From positions 62,001 to 126,000 of the forward strand of contig JAJDYW010000024.1 in the NCBI GenBank assembly GCA_022824925.1: a stretch of DNA of 64,000 nucleotides, read 5' to 3'. Under the pieces are notes generated by a model. It had not been told where the DNA came from. It saw nothing but the letters and a program-made list of their open reading frames with translations, and searched no databases. The stretch comes from Dehalococcoidia bacterium (GTDB lineage: Bacteria; Chloroflexota; Dehalococcoidia; Tepidiformales; Tepidiformaceae). How positions within the stretch are numbered: the stretch's first letter is position 1; each line of letters opens with the position of its first letter. Below are positions 22,497-31,339 of the stretch, piece after piece. Both the position numbers and the translations under genes were made by a program.

Positions 22497-23467
22497 TCCG
22501 CGCGCTGCTCTCCGGCGGCATCAGCTTCGCCCTGACGGCCGGCCTCGGCTGGCCGATCGTCGAGTACCTGCGCGCCCAGCGGGCCGGGAAGGCGATCAGC
22601 GAGGACCAGCCCGAGTCGCACCAGGCGAAGGCGGGCACCCCCACCTTCGGCGGCCTCATCATCTGGGTGCCGACCCTGATCGTGACGGCGGTCGCGATCG
22701 ACTGGCTCGACCACCGTTCGATCCTGCTCCCCCTCGGGATGATCGCGGCCACGGGCGCGATCGGCTTCATCGACGACCTGGGGACGCTGCAGGAGCGCGT
22801 CGGGCTGCGCGGCGGGCTCAGCTGGCGGGTGAAGATCGGGCTGCTCACGCTGCTCGCAGTCGGGGCCGCCTGGGTGCTCTACGGCGAACTCGACGTCGAG
22901 TCGGTGAACGTGCCCTGGCTCGGCAGCTACGCGCTGGGACCGGCCTATATGGTCATCGCCATCATCACGATCGTGGCGACGACGAGCGCGGTGGCGGTGA
23001 CCGACGGGCTGGACACGCTGGCGGGAGGCACGACGCTCTTCGCGTTCGTGGCCTACGGCGTGATCGCGTTCGTGCAGGGCCAGGACTTCGTGGCCACGTT
23101 CGCATTCATCATCGCGGGCGCGAACCTCGGGTTCCTCTGGTACAACGCCCACCCCGCCCGCGTCTTCATGGGGGATACGGGCGCACTGGCCCTCGGATCG
23201 AGCCTCGCCATCGTCGCCCTCATGACGGGCCACTGGCTGCTGCTGCCGCTGGTGGGGCTCGTGTTCGTGGCGGAGGCGCTCAGCAACGTCATCCAGATCG
23301 GCTACTACCGCCTGAGCGGAGGCAAGCGCGTGTTCCGGCGTGCGCCCCTGCACCACCACTTCGAAGAGCTCGGCTGGAGCGAGACGACGGTCGTGACCCG
23401 CTTCTGGGTCGTCGCCATCGTCGCCGCGATGGTCGGGGTGGGCCTCGCGCTGGCGGTCCCGGAGTGA
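22493..23467 (+). CDS. mraY: Phospho-N-acetylmuramoyl-pentapeptide-transferase MraY
   Basis: Integral membrane enzyme that transfers phospho-MurNAc-pentapeptide to undecaprenyl phosphate to make lipid I. The 324-residue protein has about ten hydrophobic helices and the family signatures. These are HQAKAGTPTFGGLI, the catalytic IGFIDDLG pair of Asp residues, AVTDGLDTLAGG, NAHPARVFMGDTGALALG and RRAPLHHHFEELGW. It overlaps murF by 4 bp (ATGA). The stop lies 2 bp before murD. Confidence 0.96.
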   Translation: MIRALLSGGISFALTAGLGWPIVEYLRAQRAGKAISEDQPESHQAKAGTPTFGGLIIWVPTLIVTAVAIDWLDHRSILLPLGMIAATGAIGFIDDLGTLQERVGLRGGLSWRVKIGLLTLLAVGAAWVLYGELDVESVNVPWLGSYALGPAYMVIAIITIVATTSAVAVTDGLDTLAGGTTLFAFVAYGVIAFVQGQDFVATFAFIIAGANLGFLWYNAHPARVFMGDTGALALGSSLAIVALMTGHWLLLPLVGLVFVAEALSNVIQIGYYRLSGGKRVFRRAPLHHHFEELGWSETTVVTRFWVVAIVAAMVGVGLALAVPE

Positions 23468-23469
23468 CG

Positions 23470-24867
23470 ATGATGGTGGAGCGAACGACAGCGGCGGAAC
23501 TCCCGGAGATCGCGGGCGCGAGGGCGCTCGTCTACTCGCTCGGGATCGAGGGTCGCGACCTCGCGCGCTGGCTGCTCGCGCACGGCGCCGCCGTGACGGT
23601 GGCGGACACGCGCACGCCGGAGCAGCTCGAAGCCGCCGGGGCGGCTCCGCCCGAAGGCGTGGAGCGAACGGTTCGCGGCGGGCTCCTCGACCCCGTGGGG
23701 TACGACCTGCTGGCCGTCTCGCAGTCGGTGCTGCGCACCCACCCGAACGTCGTCCGCGCCCGCGAGCTCGGCATCCCCGTCATCTCGCAGCTGGCGCTCG
23801 CGTTGCGGCTCTGCCCGGCGCGGGTTGTCGGGATCACGGGCTCCAGCGGGAAGTCGACGACGACGGCGCTGGTGGGGGCGATGGCCGAGCGCGCCGGCAT
23901 CGAGCACCTCGTCGGGGGGAACCTCGGGGGGGCGCTGCTGGACCGCATCGAAACGGTCCCCGAGTCGGCCACGGTCGTCCTCGAGATCAGCCACACGCAG
24001 TTGCAGTACACGGACCGCTCGCCCGCGATCGCGGCGGTCACGAACGTCACCCCGAACCACCTCGACCAGTTCACCTGGCCCGAGTACGTCGACCTGAAGC
24101 GAGCCATCCTGCGTCACCAGGACGCGGACGGGCTCGCCATCCTGAACGCCGACGACGCGACGAGCCGCGACTTCCGCGCGGAGGTGCGCGGGCGGCTGGC
24201 AGAGGTCTCGCTGGCGGGACCGGTCGCCGGGGAGGGGGCGTGGCTGGAGGGGGACGCGATCGTCTCGCGCCGGGGAGGCGCGACCGAACCCGTCGCCACC
24301 ACGCACGACCTGCGGATGCGCGGCCGCCACAACGTCGCGAACGCTGTCATGGCGGTCGCGATCGCGCGGGCGATGGGGCTCTCCCCCGAGCCGATCGCCG
24401 AGGCGCTGCGGCGTTTCCCCGGACTTCCCCACCGCCTGCAGGTGGTCGGGAGGGCGCACGGGGCCATCTGGATCAACGACAGCATCGCGACCTCGCCGGA
24501 ACGGACGCTGGCCGCGCTGGAGGCCGTCGGCGAGCCGGCCATCCTGCTGCTGGGCGGGCGCGAGAAGGCCCTGCCCCTCGACCGGCTGCGGGACGCCGCG
24601 GCCAGGCGCTGCCACGCGGCGATCTGCTTCGGCGAGGCGGCCACGCCCTTCGCGCAGGCGATGGCGGGCGCGGTCGGCACGGTCGTGCGGGTGGAGACGC
24701 TCGCGGAGGCGGTGGAGACGGCCGCAACGCTCGCCCGCGAGGGCGACGCGGTCCTGCTCTCGCCGGCGGGCACGAGCTTCGACGCCTACCCGCGCTTCGA
24801 GGCGCGGGGCGAGGCGTTCGCCGAGCTGGTGGCCGCGCTCGACGGGTTCGAGGAGGTGTCGCCATAG
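23470..24867 (+). CDS. murD: UDP-N-acetylmuramoyl-L-alanine--glutamate ligase (MurD family)
   Basis: Mur ligase that adds glutamate to UDP-MurNAc-L-Ala. The 465-residue protein has an N-terminal Rossmann domain (YSLGIEGRDLARWLL), the ATP loop GITGSSGKSTTTAL, EISHTQLQ, TNVTPNHLDQF and the C-terminal GRHNVANAVMA. In E. coli MurD the C-terminal substrate segment is NDSKATN. Here it is NDSIATSPERT, losing that Lys. This segment resembles a MurD subgroup I cannot resolve by eye, so D-Glu as substrate is likely but not proven. The ATG has GGAG 5 nt upstream. A GTG overlapping the mraY stop is possible. Confidence 0.88.
   Translation: MMVERTTAAELPEIAGARALVYSLGIEGRDLARWLLAHGAAVTVADTRTPEQLEAAGAAPPEGVERTVRGGLLDPVGYDLLAVSQSVLRTHPNVVRARELGIPVISQLALALRLCPARVVGITGSSGKSTTTALVGAMAERAGIEHLVGGNLGGALLDRIETVPESATVVLEISHTQLQYTDRSPAIAAVTNVTPNHLDQFTWPEYVDLKRAILRHQDADGLAILNADDATSRDFRAEVRGRLAEVSLAGPVAGEGAWLEGDAIVSRRGGATEPVATTHDLRMRGRHNVANAVMAVAIARAMGLSPEPIAEALRRFPGLPHRLQVVGRAHGAIWINDSIATSPERTLAALEAVGEPAILLLGGREKALPLDRLRDAAARRCHAAICFGEAATPFAQAMAGAVGTVVRVETLAEAVETAATLAREGDAVLLSPAGTSFDAYPRFEARGEAFAELVAALDGFEEVSP
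24851..24857 (+). promoter_or_regulatory. Strong Shine-Dalgarno placing ftsW initiation at an ATA codon
   Basis: AGGAGGT lies 6 nt before ATA at 24864. No ATG, GTG or TTG occurs at a usable distance in the ftsW frame. The ATA overlaps the murD stop (ATAG), in the same way that ATGA overlaps link most other genes of this operon. Confidence 0.65.
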
Positions 24868-26036
24868 CCGCCGCTCCGAACCGCCGCTGGGCCGTCCGTG
24901 GCCCCGACTACACGCTGCTGGCGCTGATCGCGGTGCTCACCGTGACCGGGCTCGTAACCGTGTACAGCGCGAGCTTCGTCATCGGCCTCGCGCAGTTCTC
25001 CGATTCGAACCACTACATCATCCGGCAGGCGATGTGGGCGGTGCTCGGCGGAGCGCTGCTAATCGCCGCCATGCGCCTCGACTACCACCTGCTACGGCGC
25101 CTGGCGGTGCCGTTCATGGGTCTGACGCTGGCGCTCCTGCTCTTCACCCTCATCGCGGGGACGGAGACGGGCGGGGCGCAGCGCTGGATCACCTTCGGGG
25201 GACTCAGCCTGCAGCCGGCGGAGTTCACCAAGCTGAGCGTGATCATCTATCTGGCGGCGTGGCTCAACTCGCGGGGCGACAGCCTGCGCAGCTTCGAGCA
25301 GGGCCTCCTGCCGTTCATCGTCATCCTCAGCGCGATCGGGCTGCTCCTGATGCTGCAGCCCGACCTGGGGACGACGGGGATCATCATCGCGATCACCATC
25401 ACGATGTTCTGGGCGGCGGGGGCGACCTTCCTCCAGATGGGCGCGCTGCTCCTCTCGGGCGGGATCGCCGTCGTCGGGCTCGCGCTTATCGAGGGCTACC
25501 GCCTGGAACGCCTGACCACCTTCATCAGCGCCGAGTCGGACCCCCTGGGGAGCGGCTTCCAGACGCTGCAGTCGCTGGTCGCGCTGGGCAACGGCGGCGC
25601 GACCGGCCTCGGGCTGGGCGCCAGCCGCGGCAAGTTCTTCTACGTACCCGAGAGCCATACGGACGGCATCTTCGCCATCCTCGGGGAGGAGCTGGGGCTG
25701 GTCGCGACGGCCGCGGTCGTGCTCCTGTTCGTCACCCTTACGCTGAAGGGCTTCCAGATCGCGCGGCGCGCTCCGGACCAGTTCGGCTTCCTGCTGGCGA
25801 CCGGCATCACGACCTGGATCGCGACGCAGGCGTTCGTGAACATCGGCGGCATCACGCGCGTCATCCCGCTGACGGGAGTTCCGCTGCCATTCCTCAGCTA
25901 CGGGGGCAGCGCGCTCGCGGCGACGCTGCTGGCGGTGGGCGTGCTGGCGAGCATCTCGCGCTACACCGAGGAGCGCGAGGCCGCCCGCGAGCGCTCCCGC
26001 GGCGCCGAGCCACCCTCCGGAAGGAGGCGGCCATGA
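24864..26036 (+). CDS. ftsW: Septal peptidoglycan polymerase FtsW (SEDS family), apparent ATA start
   Basis: SEDS glycosyltransferase that polymerises lipid II at the division site with its PBP partner. The 390-residue protein has about ten membrane helices, VYSASF in helix 1, the AQRWITFGG and QPAEFTKL segments, MLQPDLGT, the long extracellular loop ending GLGLGASRGKFFYVPESHTDGIFAILGEELG, and the C-terminal PLPFLSYGGSALAATL. The frame has no ordinary start near the beginning. ATA at 24864 has a well-spaced AGGAGGT and overlaps the murD stop. The next GTG (24933) would remove half of helix 1. The stop overlaps murG (ATGA). Confidence 0.9.
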   Translation: MAAAPNRRWAVRGPDYTLLALIAVLTVTGLVTVYSASFVIGLAQFSDSNHYIIRQAMWAVLGGALLIAAMRLDYHLLRRLAVPFMGLTLALLLFTLIAGTETGGAQRWITFGGLSLQPAEFTKLSVIIYLAAWLNSRGDSLRSFEQGLLPFIVILSAIGLLLMLQPDLGTTGIIIAITITMFWAAGATFLQMGALLLSGGIAVVGLALIEGYRLERLTTFISAESDPLGSGFQTLQSLVALGNGGATGLGLGASRGKFFYVPESHTDGIFAILGEELGLVATAAVVLLFVTLTLKGFQIARRAPDQFGFLLATGITTWIATQAFVNIGGITRVIPLTGVPLPFLSYGGSALAATLLAVGVLASISRYTEEREAARERSRGAEPPSGRRRP

Positions 26037-27115
26037 GGATCGCGCTGGCAGCCGGCGGAACGGCGGGGCACATCTTTCCCGCCCTGGCCACGCTGGGGGC
26101 GCTGCGTGCCTCGGGCGGCCCCGTCGAGGTGCGCTTCTTCGGGCCCGACAACCGCGGCGAGCGGGCGCTGGTGCAGGGCCACGACGTGCCCTTCGAGACG
26201 ATTCCGGCGGCGCCCCTGCGCGGCCGCTCGCCGGTGGCCCTGGCGCGCGGGCTCGCGCGGACCGCCCTGGGGGTCGCGACGGCGCTGCGGGCAGTGCGCC
26301 GCTTCGACCCGAACGTGATGCTGAGCACGGGCGGCTACGGGAGCTTCCCGGCGAGCGTGGCGGCGCGAGTGCTGCGGCTGCCGCTGGTCGTGTTCCTGCC
26401 CGACGTGGAGCCGGGACTGGCCGTCCGGGCCGAGAGCCGCCTGGCCACGCTGATCGCCGCCGCGACGGAGGGCGCGCTGCCGCGCCTGCCCGCCGCGAAG
26501 GCGGTCGTGAGCGGGTACCCCGTGCGCGACGCCTTCCGCACGTCCCGCGAAGACGCCCGCGCGGCCCTCGGGTGGAGCGACGGGGAACGGGTGCTGCTGG
26601 TGGCGGCTGGAACGCAGGGCGCCCGGGCGATCAACCGGGCGGTCTGGGAGGCGCTCCCGCACCTCTGCCAGGCCGCGCGCGTCGTACACGTGACCGGATC
26701 GGCTGCTGCGGACGAAGCCACCGCCGAGCGCGAGGCGCTCCCCGGGGAGCTGCGCGATCGCTACGAGCCGGCGCCCTTCCGCGGCGACCTGCCGGTTCTC
26801 ATGGTCGCCGCCGATCTGGCGGTCATGCGCGCCGGCGCGAGCACGCTGGGCGAGCTGCCGGCGGCGGGCCTGCCGGCGGTCCTCGTGCCGGGAACGTTCG
26901 CGGGCGGGCACCAGCGAGAAAACGCGCGCTGGCTCGCCGAGCGAGGCGGCGCAGTCCTGCTGGAGGAAGCCGACATGGATGCGCTCGAAGGACACATCCT
27001 CGGCCTGCTGGGCGACGACAGGCGCCGCGCGGGGATGGCGGAGGCGGCGCGGGCGGCGGGGCACGGGGACGGGGCGGAGCGGCTGGCCACGATCCTGCGG
27101 GAGGTGGCGGCGTGA
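26033..27115 (+). CDS. murG: UDP-GlcNAc:lipid I N-acetylglucosaminyltransferase MurG
   Basis: Converts lipid I to lipid II on the inner face of the membrane. The 360-residue GT-B enzyme has the N-terminal glycine loop ALAAGGTAGHIFPAL (usual GGTGGHI with one Gly to Ala). It also has STGGYGSFPAS, LVVFLPDVEPGLAVR (in place of the common HEQN stretch), AGTQGARAIN and the UDP-GlcNAc site RAGASTLGELPAAGLPAVLVP, then HQRENARWL. The ATG has AAGGAGG upstream and overlaps the ftsW stop. Confidence 0.94.
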   Translation: MRIALAAGGTAGHIFPALATLGALRASGGPVEVRFFGPDNRGERALVQGHDVPFETIPAAPLRGRSPVALARGLARTALGVATALRAVRRFDPNVMLSTGGYGSFPASVAARVLRLPLVVFLPDVEPGLAVRAESRLATLIAAATEGALPRLPAAKAVVSGYPVRDAFRTSREDARAALGWSDGERVLLVAAGTQGARAINRAVWEALPHLCQAARVVHVTGSAAADEATAEREALPGELRDRYEPAPFRGDLPVLMVAADLAVMRAGASTLGELPAAGLPAVLVPGTFAGGHQRENARWLAERGGAVLLEEADMDALEGHILGLLGDDRRRAGMAEAARAAGHGDGAERLATILREVAA

Positions 27116-28482
27116 TGACCGAGCTTCGCGGACCCGTGCACATCGTGGGAATCGGCGGGATGCACATGTCGGCCATCGCGCAGTTGCTGCACGAGCGCGG
27201 CGAGAGCGTGCAGGGCAGCGACCTCGAGCCGTCGGGGCTCACCCGGAACCTCGAGGCCATGGGCGTGACGGTCTTCCCGGAGCACACCGCCGAGAACCTC
27301 GGGGACGCGCGCTGTGTCGTCGCCACGGCGGCGGTGGGGGAGGAGAACCCGGAGATCGCGGAAGCGCGGCGGCGCGGGCTGCCCGTGCTCGGGCGGCCCG
27401 AGGTGGTGGCGGCCCTGATGGAAGGGAAGCGGGTCATCGCGGTGGCGGGGTCGCACGGCAAGACGACGACGACGAGCCTGATCGCTTTCACCCTGCGCGA
27501 GGCCGGCCGCCAGCCGATGTACCTGGTCGGGGGCGAGAGCCGCGACCTCGGCGGGAACGCCTCCTGGGGCGGAGGCGACATCTGCGTGGTGGAGGCGGAC
27601 GAGTACCAGCGCGCCTTCCATGCCTACACCCCGGACGTGGCCGTCATCACGAACATCGACGCCGACCACCTCGACCTCTACGGCACGCCCGAGGCGTACG
27701 AGGACGCATTCCTGACCTTCGCGCGGCGGGTGCGGGAGGGCGGACGGCTCGTGGCGGGCGGCTCGAACGCCGGATCGGCGCGGGTCGCGGCGGCGGTCGG
27801 GGACGCCATCACGGTCGAGACGTACGGCTTCGACGAGGTCTGCACGTGGCAGGCCACGGATGTCGCGCTCGGCGAAGCCGGCGCGGCCTTCGCCGTGCGG
27901 CGCCGGGGCGAATCGCTGGGCGAGCTCGCGATCGCGTTGCCGGGCCGGTACGCGGTCGAGAACACGCTGGCGGCGGCGGCGGTGTGCCTCGGGGAAGGCA
28001 CGCCGTTCGCCACGATCCGCGAGGCGGCGGCGCGCTTCGAGGGCGCGAAGCGGCGTTTCGAGCGCATCGGCGAAGCGGGTGGCGTGCTCGTCATCGACGA
28101 GTACGCGCACCACCCGAGCGAGGTCCGGGCCGTGCTGGAGGCAGCGCGCACGCGCTTCCCGGAGCGGCGCCTGATCGGCATCCACCAGCCGCACACCTAC
28201 AGCCGCATCGCCTACCTCTGGGAGGACTGGCTGGCCTGCTGGGGCGGACTCGACGAGCTCGTCATCCTCGAGACCTACGCGGCCCGCGAGACGCCCCTGG
28301 AGGGCCGCTCCGCAGGCGACCTCGCGCGGGCCATCCTCCGCCCGGGCGCCTCGTACGCGGCCGACTTCGGGGAGGCCGTCGGGCAGGCCGCGGAGATCGC
28401 TCGCCCCGGCGACGTCGTGATGACGATCGGCGCCGGGAGCGTCACGGAAGTCGGTCCGCTGCTACTGGAGCACCTGTCATGA
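27115..28482 (+). CDS. murC: UDP-N-acetylmuramate--L-alanine ligase MurC
   Basis: First Mur ligase, adding L-Ala to UDP-MurNAc. The 455-residue protein has HIVGIGGMHMSAIAQLL, the ATP loop GSHGKTTTTSLI, VVEADEYQRAFH, TNIDADHLDLYG and the C-terminal DEYAHHPSEVRAVL with HQPHTYSR. All are diagnostic for MurC rather than Mpl. The ATG shares its A with the last base of the murG stop (TGATG). A GTG one codon earlier is equally close to the GGAGG site. Confidence 0.95.
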   Translation: MTELRGPVHIVGIGGMHMSAIAQLLHERGESVQGSDLEPSGLTRNLEAMGVTVFPEHTAENLGDARCVVATAAVGEENPEIAEARRRGLPVLGRPEVVAALMEGKRVIAVAGSHGKTTTTSLIAFTLREAGRQPMYLVGGESRDLGGNASWGGGDICVVEADEYQRAFHAYTPDVAVITNIDADHLDLYGTPEAYEDAFLTFARRVREGGRLVAGGSNAGSARVAAAVGDAITVETYGFDEVCTWQATDVALGEAGAAFAVRRRGESLGELAIALPGRYAVENTLAAAAVCLGEGTPFATIREAAARFEGAKRRFERIGEAGGVLVIDEYAHHPSEVRAVLEAARTRFPERRLIGIHQPHTYSRIAYLWEDWLACWGGLDELVILETYAARETPLEGRSAGDLARAILRPGASYAADFGEAVGQAAEIARPGDVVMTIGAGSVTEVGPLLLEHLS

Positions 28483-29387
28483 CGGCGCTCGATCGGCTGG
28501 CGGAGAAGCTGGAGCAGGTGGGCGACGTGCGCCGGGACGAGCCTATGTCGCGCCATACCACCTTCGGCGTGGGCGGACCCGCGGACCTCTACGTGACGGT
28601 GCGCGGCATCGACGCGCTCGCCCGGGCGGCGCGCCTCGCGACGGAGGCGGACGCGGGACCGTTCGTGCTGGGCAGCGGCAGCAACATCGTCGTCGCGGAC
28701 GGGGGCATCCGCGGCGTCGTGATCGACAACCGCGCGCGCGAAGAGTCGCTCGACGGCTTCCGCGTGCGCATCGGGAGCGGGGCGAGCTTCGCGGGATTCG
28801 CGCGGCGAATGTGCCGCACGGGGGTGGCGGGACTGGCCTGGGCGGTGGGGATCCCGGGGACGCTGGGCGGGGCGGTGGTCTACAACGCCGGCGCCTACGG
28901 CGGCTGCCTCGCCGATGTCCTCCAGCGAGTGCGCCTGCTCGACCCCGCGGGCAACGACGAGTGGCTCGACGCCGGAGCGCTCGACCTGACCTACCGGGGC
29001 AGCGCCTTCCGGCGCGGGGGTCTCGCCGACCGTACGGTGCTGGAGGCGGAGCTCGCGCTGGCCCCCGGCGACGCGGACGCCCTCCTGGGCGAGGCGAACG
29101 GCTACGACCAGCGCCGGCTGACGGCGCAGCCGCGCGGGCGCAACGCCGGTTCGGTGTTCACCAACCCGCCCGAGAGCCCGGCCTGGAAGCTGATCGACTC
29201 GGTCGGGCTGCGGGGCGAGCAGCGGGGCGACGCGGCCATCAGCGACCTGCACACCAACTTCTTCGTGAACCTCGGGCAGGCGCGCGCGAGCGACGTCCTC
29301 TGGCTCGTCGAGGAAGCGGAGCGGCGCGTCTTCGAGACGCACGGCGTGCGGCTCACGCGCGAAGTCGGGTTCGTGGGGGCGTGGTGA
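28479..29387 (+). CDS. murB: UDP-N-acetylenolpyruvoylglucosamine reductase MurB
   Basis: FAD enzyme that reduces UDP-GlcNAc-enolpyruvate to UDP-MurNAc with NADPH. The 302-residue protein has RHTTFGVGGPADLYV, VLGSGSNIVVADGGIRGVVI, GIPGTLGGAVVYNAGAYGG, the catalytic Ser in RNAGSVFTNP and a C-terminal Glu-containing helix (EEAERRVFETHGVRL). The lack of the extra E. coli-type domain suggests a type II enzyme. ATGA overlap with murC. murA is not in the window. Confidence 0.94.
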   Translation: MTALDRLAEKLEQVGDVRRDEPMSRHTTFGVGGPADLYVTVRGIDALARAARLATEADAGPFVLGSGSNIVVADGGIRGVVIDNRAREESLDGFRVRIGSGASFAGFARRMCRTGVAGLAWAVGIPGTLGGAVVYNAGAYGGCLADVLQRVRLLDPAGNDEWLDAGALDLTYRGSAFRRGGLADRTVLEAELALAPGDADALLGEANGYDQRRLTAQPRGRNAGSVFTNPPESPAWKLIDSVGLRGEQRGDAAISDLHTNFFVNLGQARASDVLWLVEEAERRVFETHGVRLTREVGFVGAW

Positions 29388-30439
29388 TGGAGCGGCAGCG
29401 CGTGGCGGTCATCTTCGGCGGGCGCTCGGGGGAGCACGAGGTGAGCCTGCGCAGCGCGCGCAGCGTCATCGGAGCGCTCGACCGCGAGCGCTGGGAGGTG
29501 GCGCCGATAGGCGTAACCCGCGCCGGCGAGTGGCTCTCGGTCGCGGAGACGGAGGAGGCCCTGGCGGAGGGCGCGGACACGCTGCACGAGGGCGGAACGC
29601 TGCTGACCAGCGGCCGGGCGCTCGCGGAGCTGGGCGCCTGCGACGTCGCCTTCCCGCTGGTCCACGGGACCTACGGCGAGGATGGCTGCCTGCAGGGGCT
29701 GCTGGAACTCGCCGACGTGCCGTACGCGGGCGCGGGGGTAGCCGCGAGCGGAGTGGGAATGGACAAGGCCCTGCAGAAGGCGCTGTTCGCGGAGGCGGGT
29801 ATCCCGGTCGCGCGTTATGTCGTGCTTCGTCGCTGGGAGATCGCACGGGAGCCCGAGGAGGCGCACCGATTCGTCGAGGACGAGGTCGGGTACCCCTGCT
29901 TCGTGAAGCCGGCGAACGGCGGCTCGAGCATCGGCATCACGCGCGTCGCCTCGCGAGAGGACCTCGGCCGGGCGTTCGCGGCCGCCCTTCCCCACGACGA
30001 GAAGGTGCTGGTGGAACAGGCCGTGGCAGGACGCGAGATCGAGTGCTCGGTGCTCGGCAACGAAGCCCCGGAGGCGGCAGCCGTCGTGGGGGAGATCGAG
30101 CCCGACCGGGAGTTCTACGACTACGACAGCAAGTACGCGGACGACTCGCGGACGGCGCTGCACGTGCCCGCGCGCATCGACGCGGAAGCGGCCGAGCGCG
30201 TGCGCGAGCTGGCCGTGCGCATGTTCCTGGCGATGGGCTGCGAAGGCTACGCGCGCGTCGACTTCTTCGTCGGCGCGGACGGTTCGGCGACGGGCAGCGA
30301 GGTGAACACGATTCCCGGGTTCACGAGCATCAGCATGTTCCCGCGGCTCTGGGAGGCGAGCGGCCTCGCCTACCCCGACCTGCTGACCCGCATCCTCGAT
30401 CTGGCGGTCGAGCGGTGGGAACGGGGGGCGGCGCCATGA
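29387..30439 (+). CDS. ddl: D-alanine--D-alanine ligase
   Basis: ATP-grasp enzyme that makes the D-Ala-D-Ala supplied to MurF. The 350-residue protein has VAVIFGGRSGEHEVSLRSA, FPLVHGTYGEDGCLQGLLEL, VGYPCFVKPANGGSSIGI, a YDYDSKY omega-loop and SEVNTIPGFTSISMFPRLWEASG. The YDYDSKY loop, with Tyr in the acceptor site, is typical of enzymes that make D-Ala-D-Ala. The start follows the murB stop directly with a 1-bp overlap (TGATG). Confidence 0.95.
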   Translation: MERQRVAVIFGGRSGEHEVSLRSARSVIGALDRERWEVAPIGVTRAGEWLSVAETEEALAEGADTLHEGGTLLTSGRALAELGACDVAFPLVHGTYGEDGCLQGLLELADVPYAGAGVAASGVGMDKALQKALFAEAGIPVARYVVLRRWEIAREPEEAHRFVEDEVGYPCFVKPANGGSSIGITRVASREDLGRAFAAALPHDEKVLVEQAVAGREIECSVLGNEAPEAAAVVGEIEPDREFYDYDSKYADDSRTALHVPARIDAEAAERVRELAVRMFLAMGCEGYARVDFFVGADGSATGSEVNTIPGFTSISMFPRLWEASGLAYPDLLTRILDLAVERWERGAAP

Positions 30440-31317
30440 TCAGGCGGCACGAGCGGCACGAGCCCCGGCCGGAACCGAAGCGCGTCGTGCGGCGCGCGCG
30501 CAAGGGCGCGCCCGTCGTAGCAGCGGCACCACCACGGACGAACGCGGCAAGCGTGGGGCGGCGGCAGCCGCGCTCGCTGACGGCGTTTCGGACGGCGTCC
30601 CGGCAGGCCCGCGTGTGGGTGCGACGGAACTGGCTGCCGATCGCGGCAGCGGCGGTCCTGCTGGGAGTCCTGGCGGGCGCCGCCTGGACGTGGCAGTCAC
30701 CGTTGCTGCGGGTGCGGGAGGTGGAAGTCGTGGGCGCGGTGACGGCACGGGAGGGCGACATCCTCGACCGCGTCGACTTCCGCGACGAGCGCATGCTCAC
30801 GGTGAGCTTCCGGGAGGCCGAGCGGGCGATTGCCGGGATCCCGCTCCTGGCATCCGTCGAGATCGAGCGGCAGTGGCCCGACACCGTGCGGATCACGGTG
30901 CGCGAGCGGGAGCCATGGGGGTCGTGGGAGCAGGCGGGCCTGCGCTACACGATCGACCGCGAGGGGTACGTGCTGGGACACGGCACCCCGCCCCCGCACT
31001 CGACCACGATCGTGAGCAACGAGTCGTTCTCGCTGCAGCCCGGCGACCGCATCGACCACCACGCGGTGGACGCGGCAGCCGCCATCAACGAGAAGATCGA
31101 GCGGGCGCTTGGCACGCGCGCGGTCGAGCTGACGTACTCGCCGGACGAGGGCATCCGCGTTCGCACGGCGGACGGGCAGACGGCGCTGCTCGGAGATTCG
31201 AGCGGCATCGCCTACAAGCTGGCCGTGTGGGCGCGCGTCGCCGAGGAAGCGACCGCGCTGAACATCACCTACTCAACCATCGACCTGCGGTTCGGGAATC
31301 GGCCCGTTCTGCGGTGA
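30436..31317 (+). CDS. ftsQ: Cell division protein FtsQ/DivIB
   Basis: Bitopic division protein of 293 residues that links early and late divisome parts. A long basic, Arg/Pro-rich cytoplasmic N-terminus (about 60 residues) precedes one membrane helix (about 68-88, LPIAAAAVLLGVLAGAAW). A POTRA domain follows (LLRVREVEVVGAVTAREGDIL, then IPLLASVEIERQWPDTVRITVRER) and an FtsQ domain ends it. ATGA overlap with ddl. The name is supported by domain order and by the ftsA-ftsZ genes that follow. Confidence 0.9.
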   Translation: MIRRHERHEPRPEPKRVVRRARKGAPVVAAAPPRTNAASVGRRQPRSLTAFRTASRQARVWVRRNWLPIAAAAVLLGVLAGAAWTWQSPLLRVREVEVVGAVTAREGDILDRVDFRDERMLTVSFREAERAIAGIPLLASVEIERQWPDTVRITVREREPWGSWEQAGLRYTIDREGYVLGHGTPPPHSTTIVSNESFSLQPGDRIDHHAVDAAAAINEKIERALGTRAVELTYSPDEGIRVRTADGQTALLGDSSGIAYKLAVWARVAEEATALNITYSTIDLRFGNRPVLR

Positions 31318-31339
31318 ATCACATCCACGAGGGGACATC

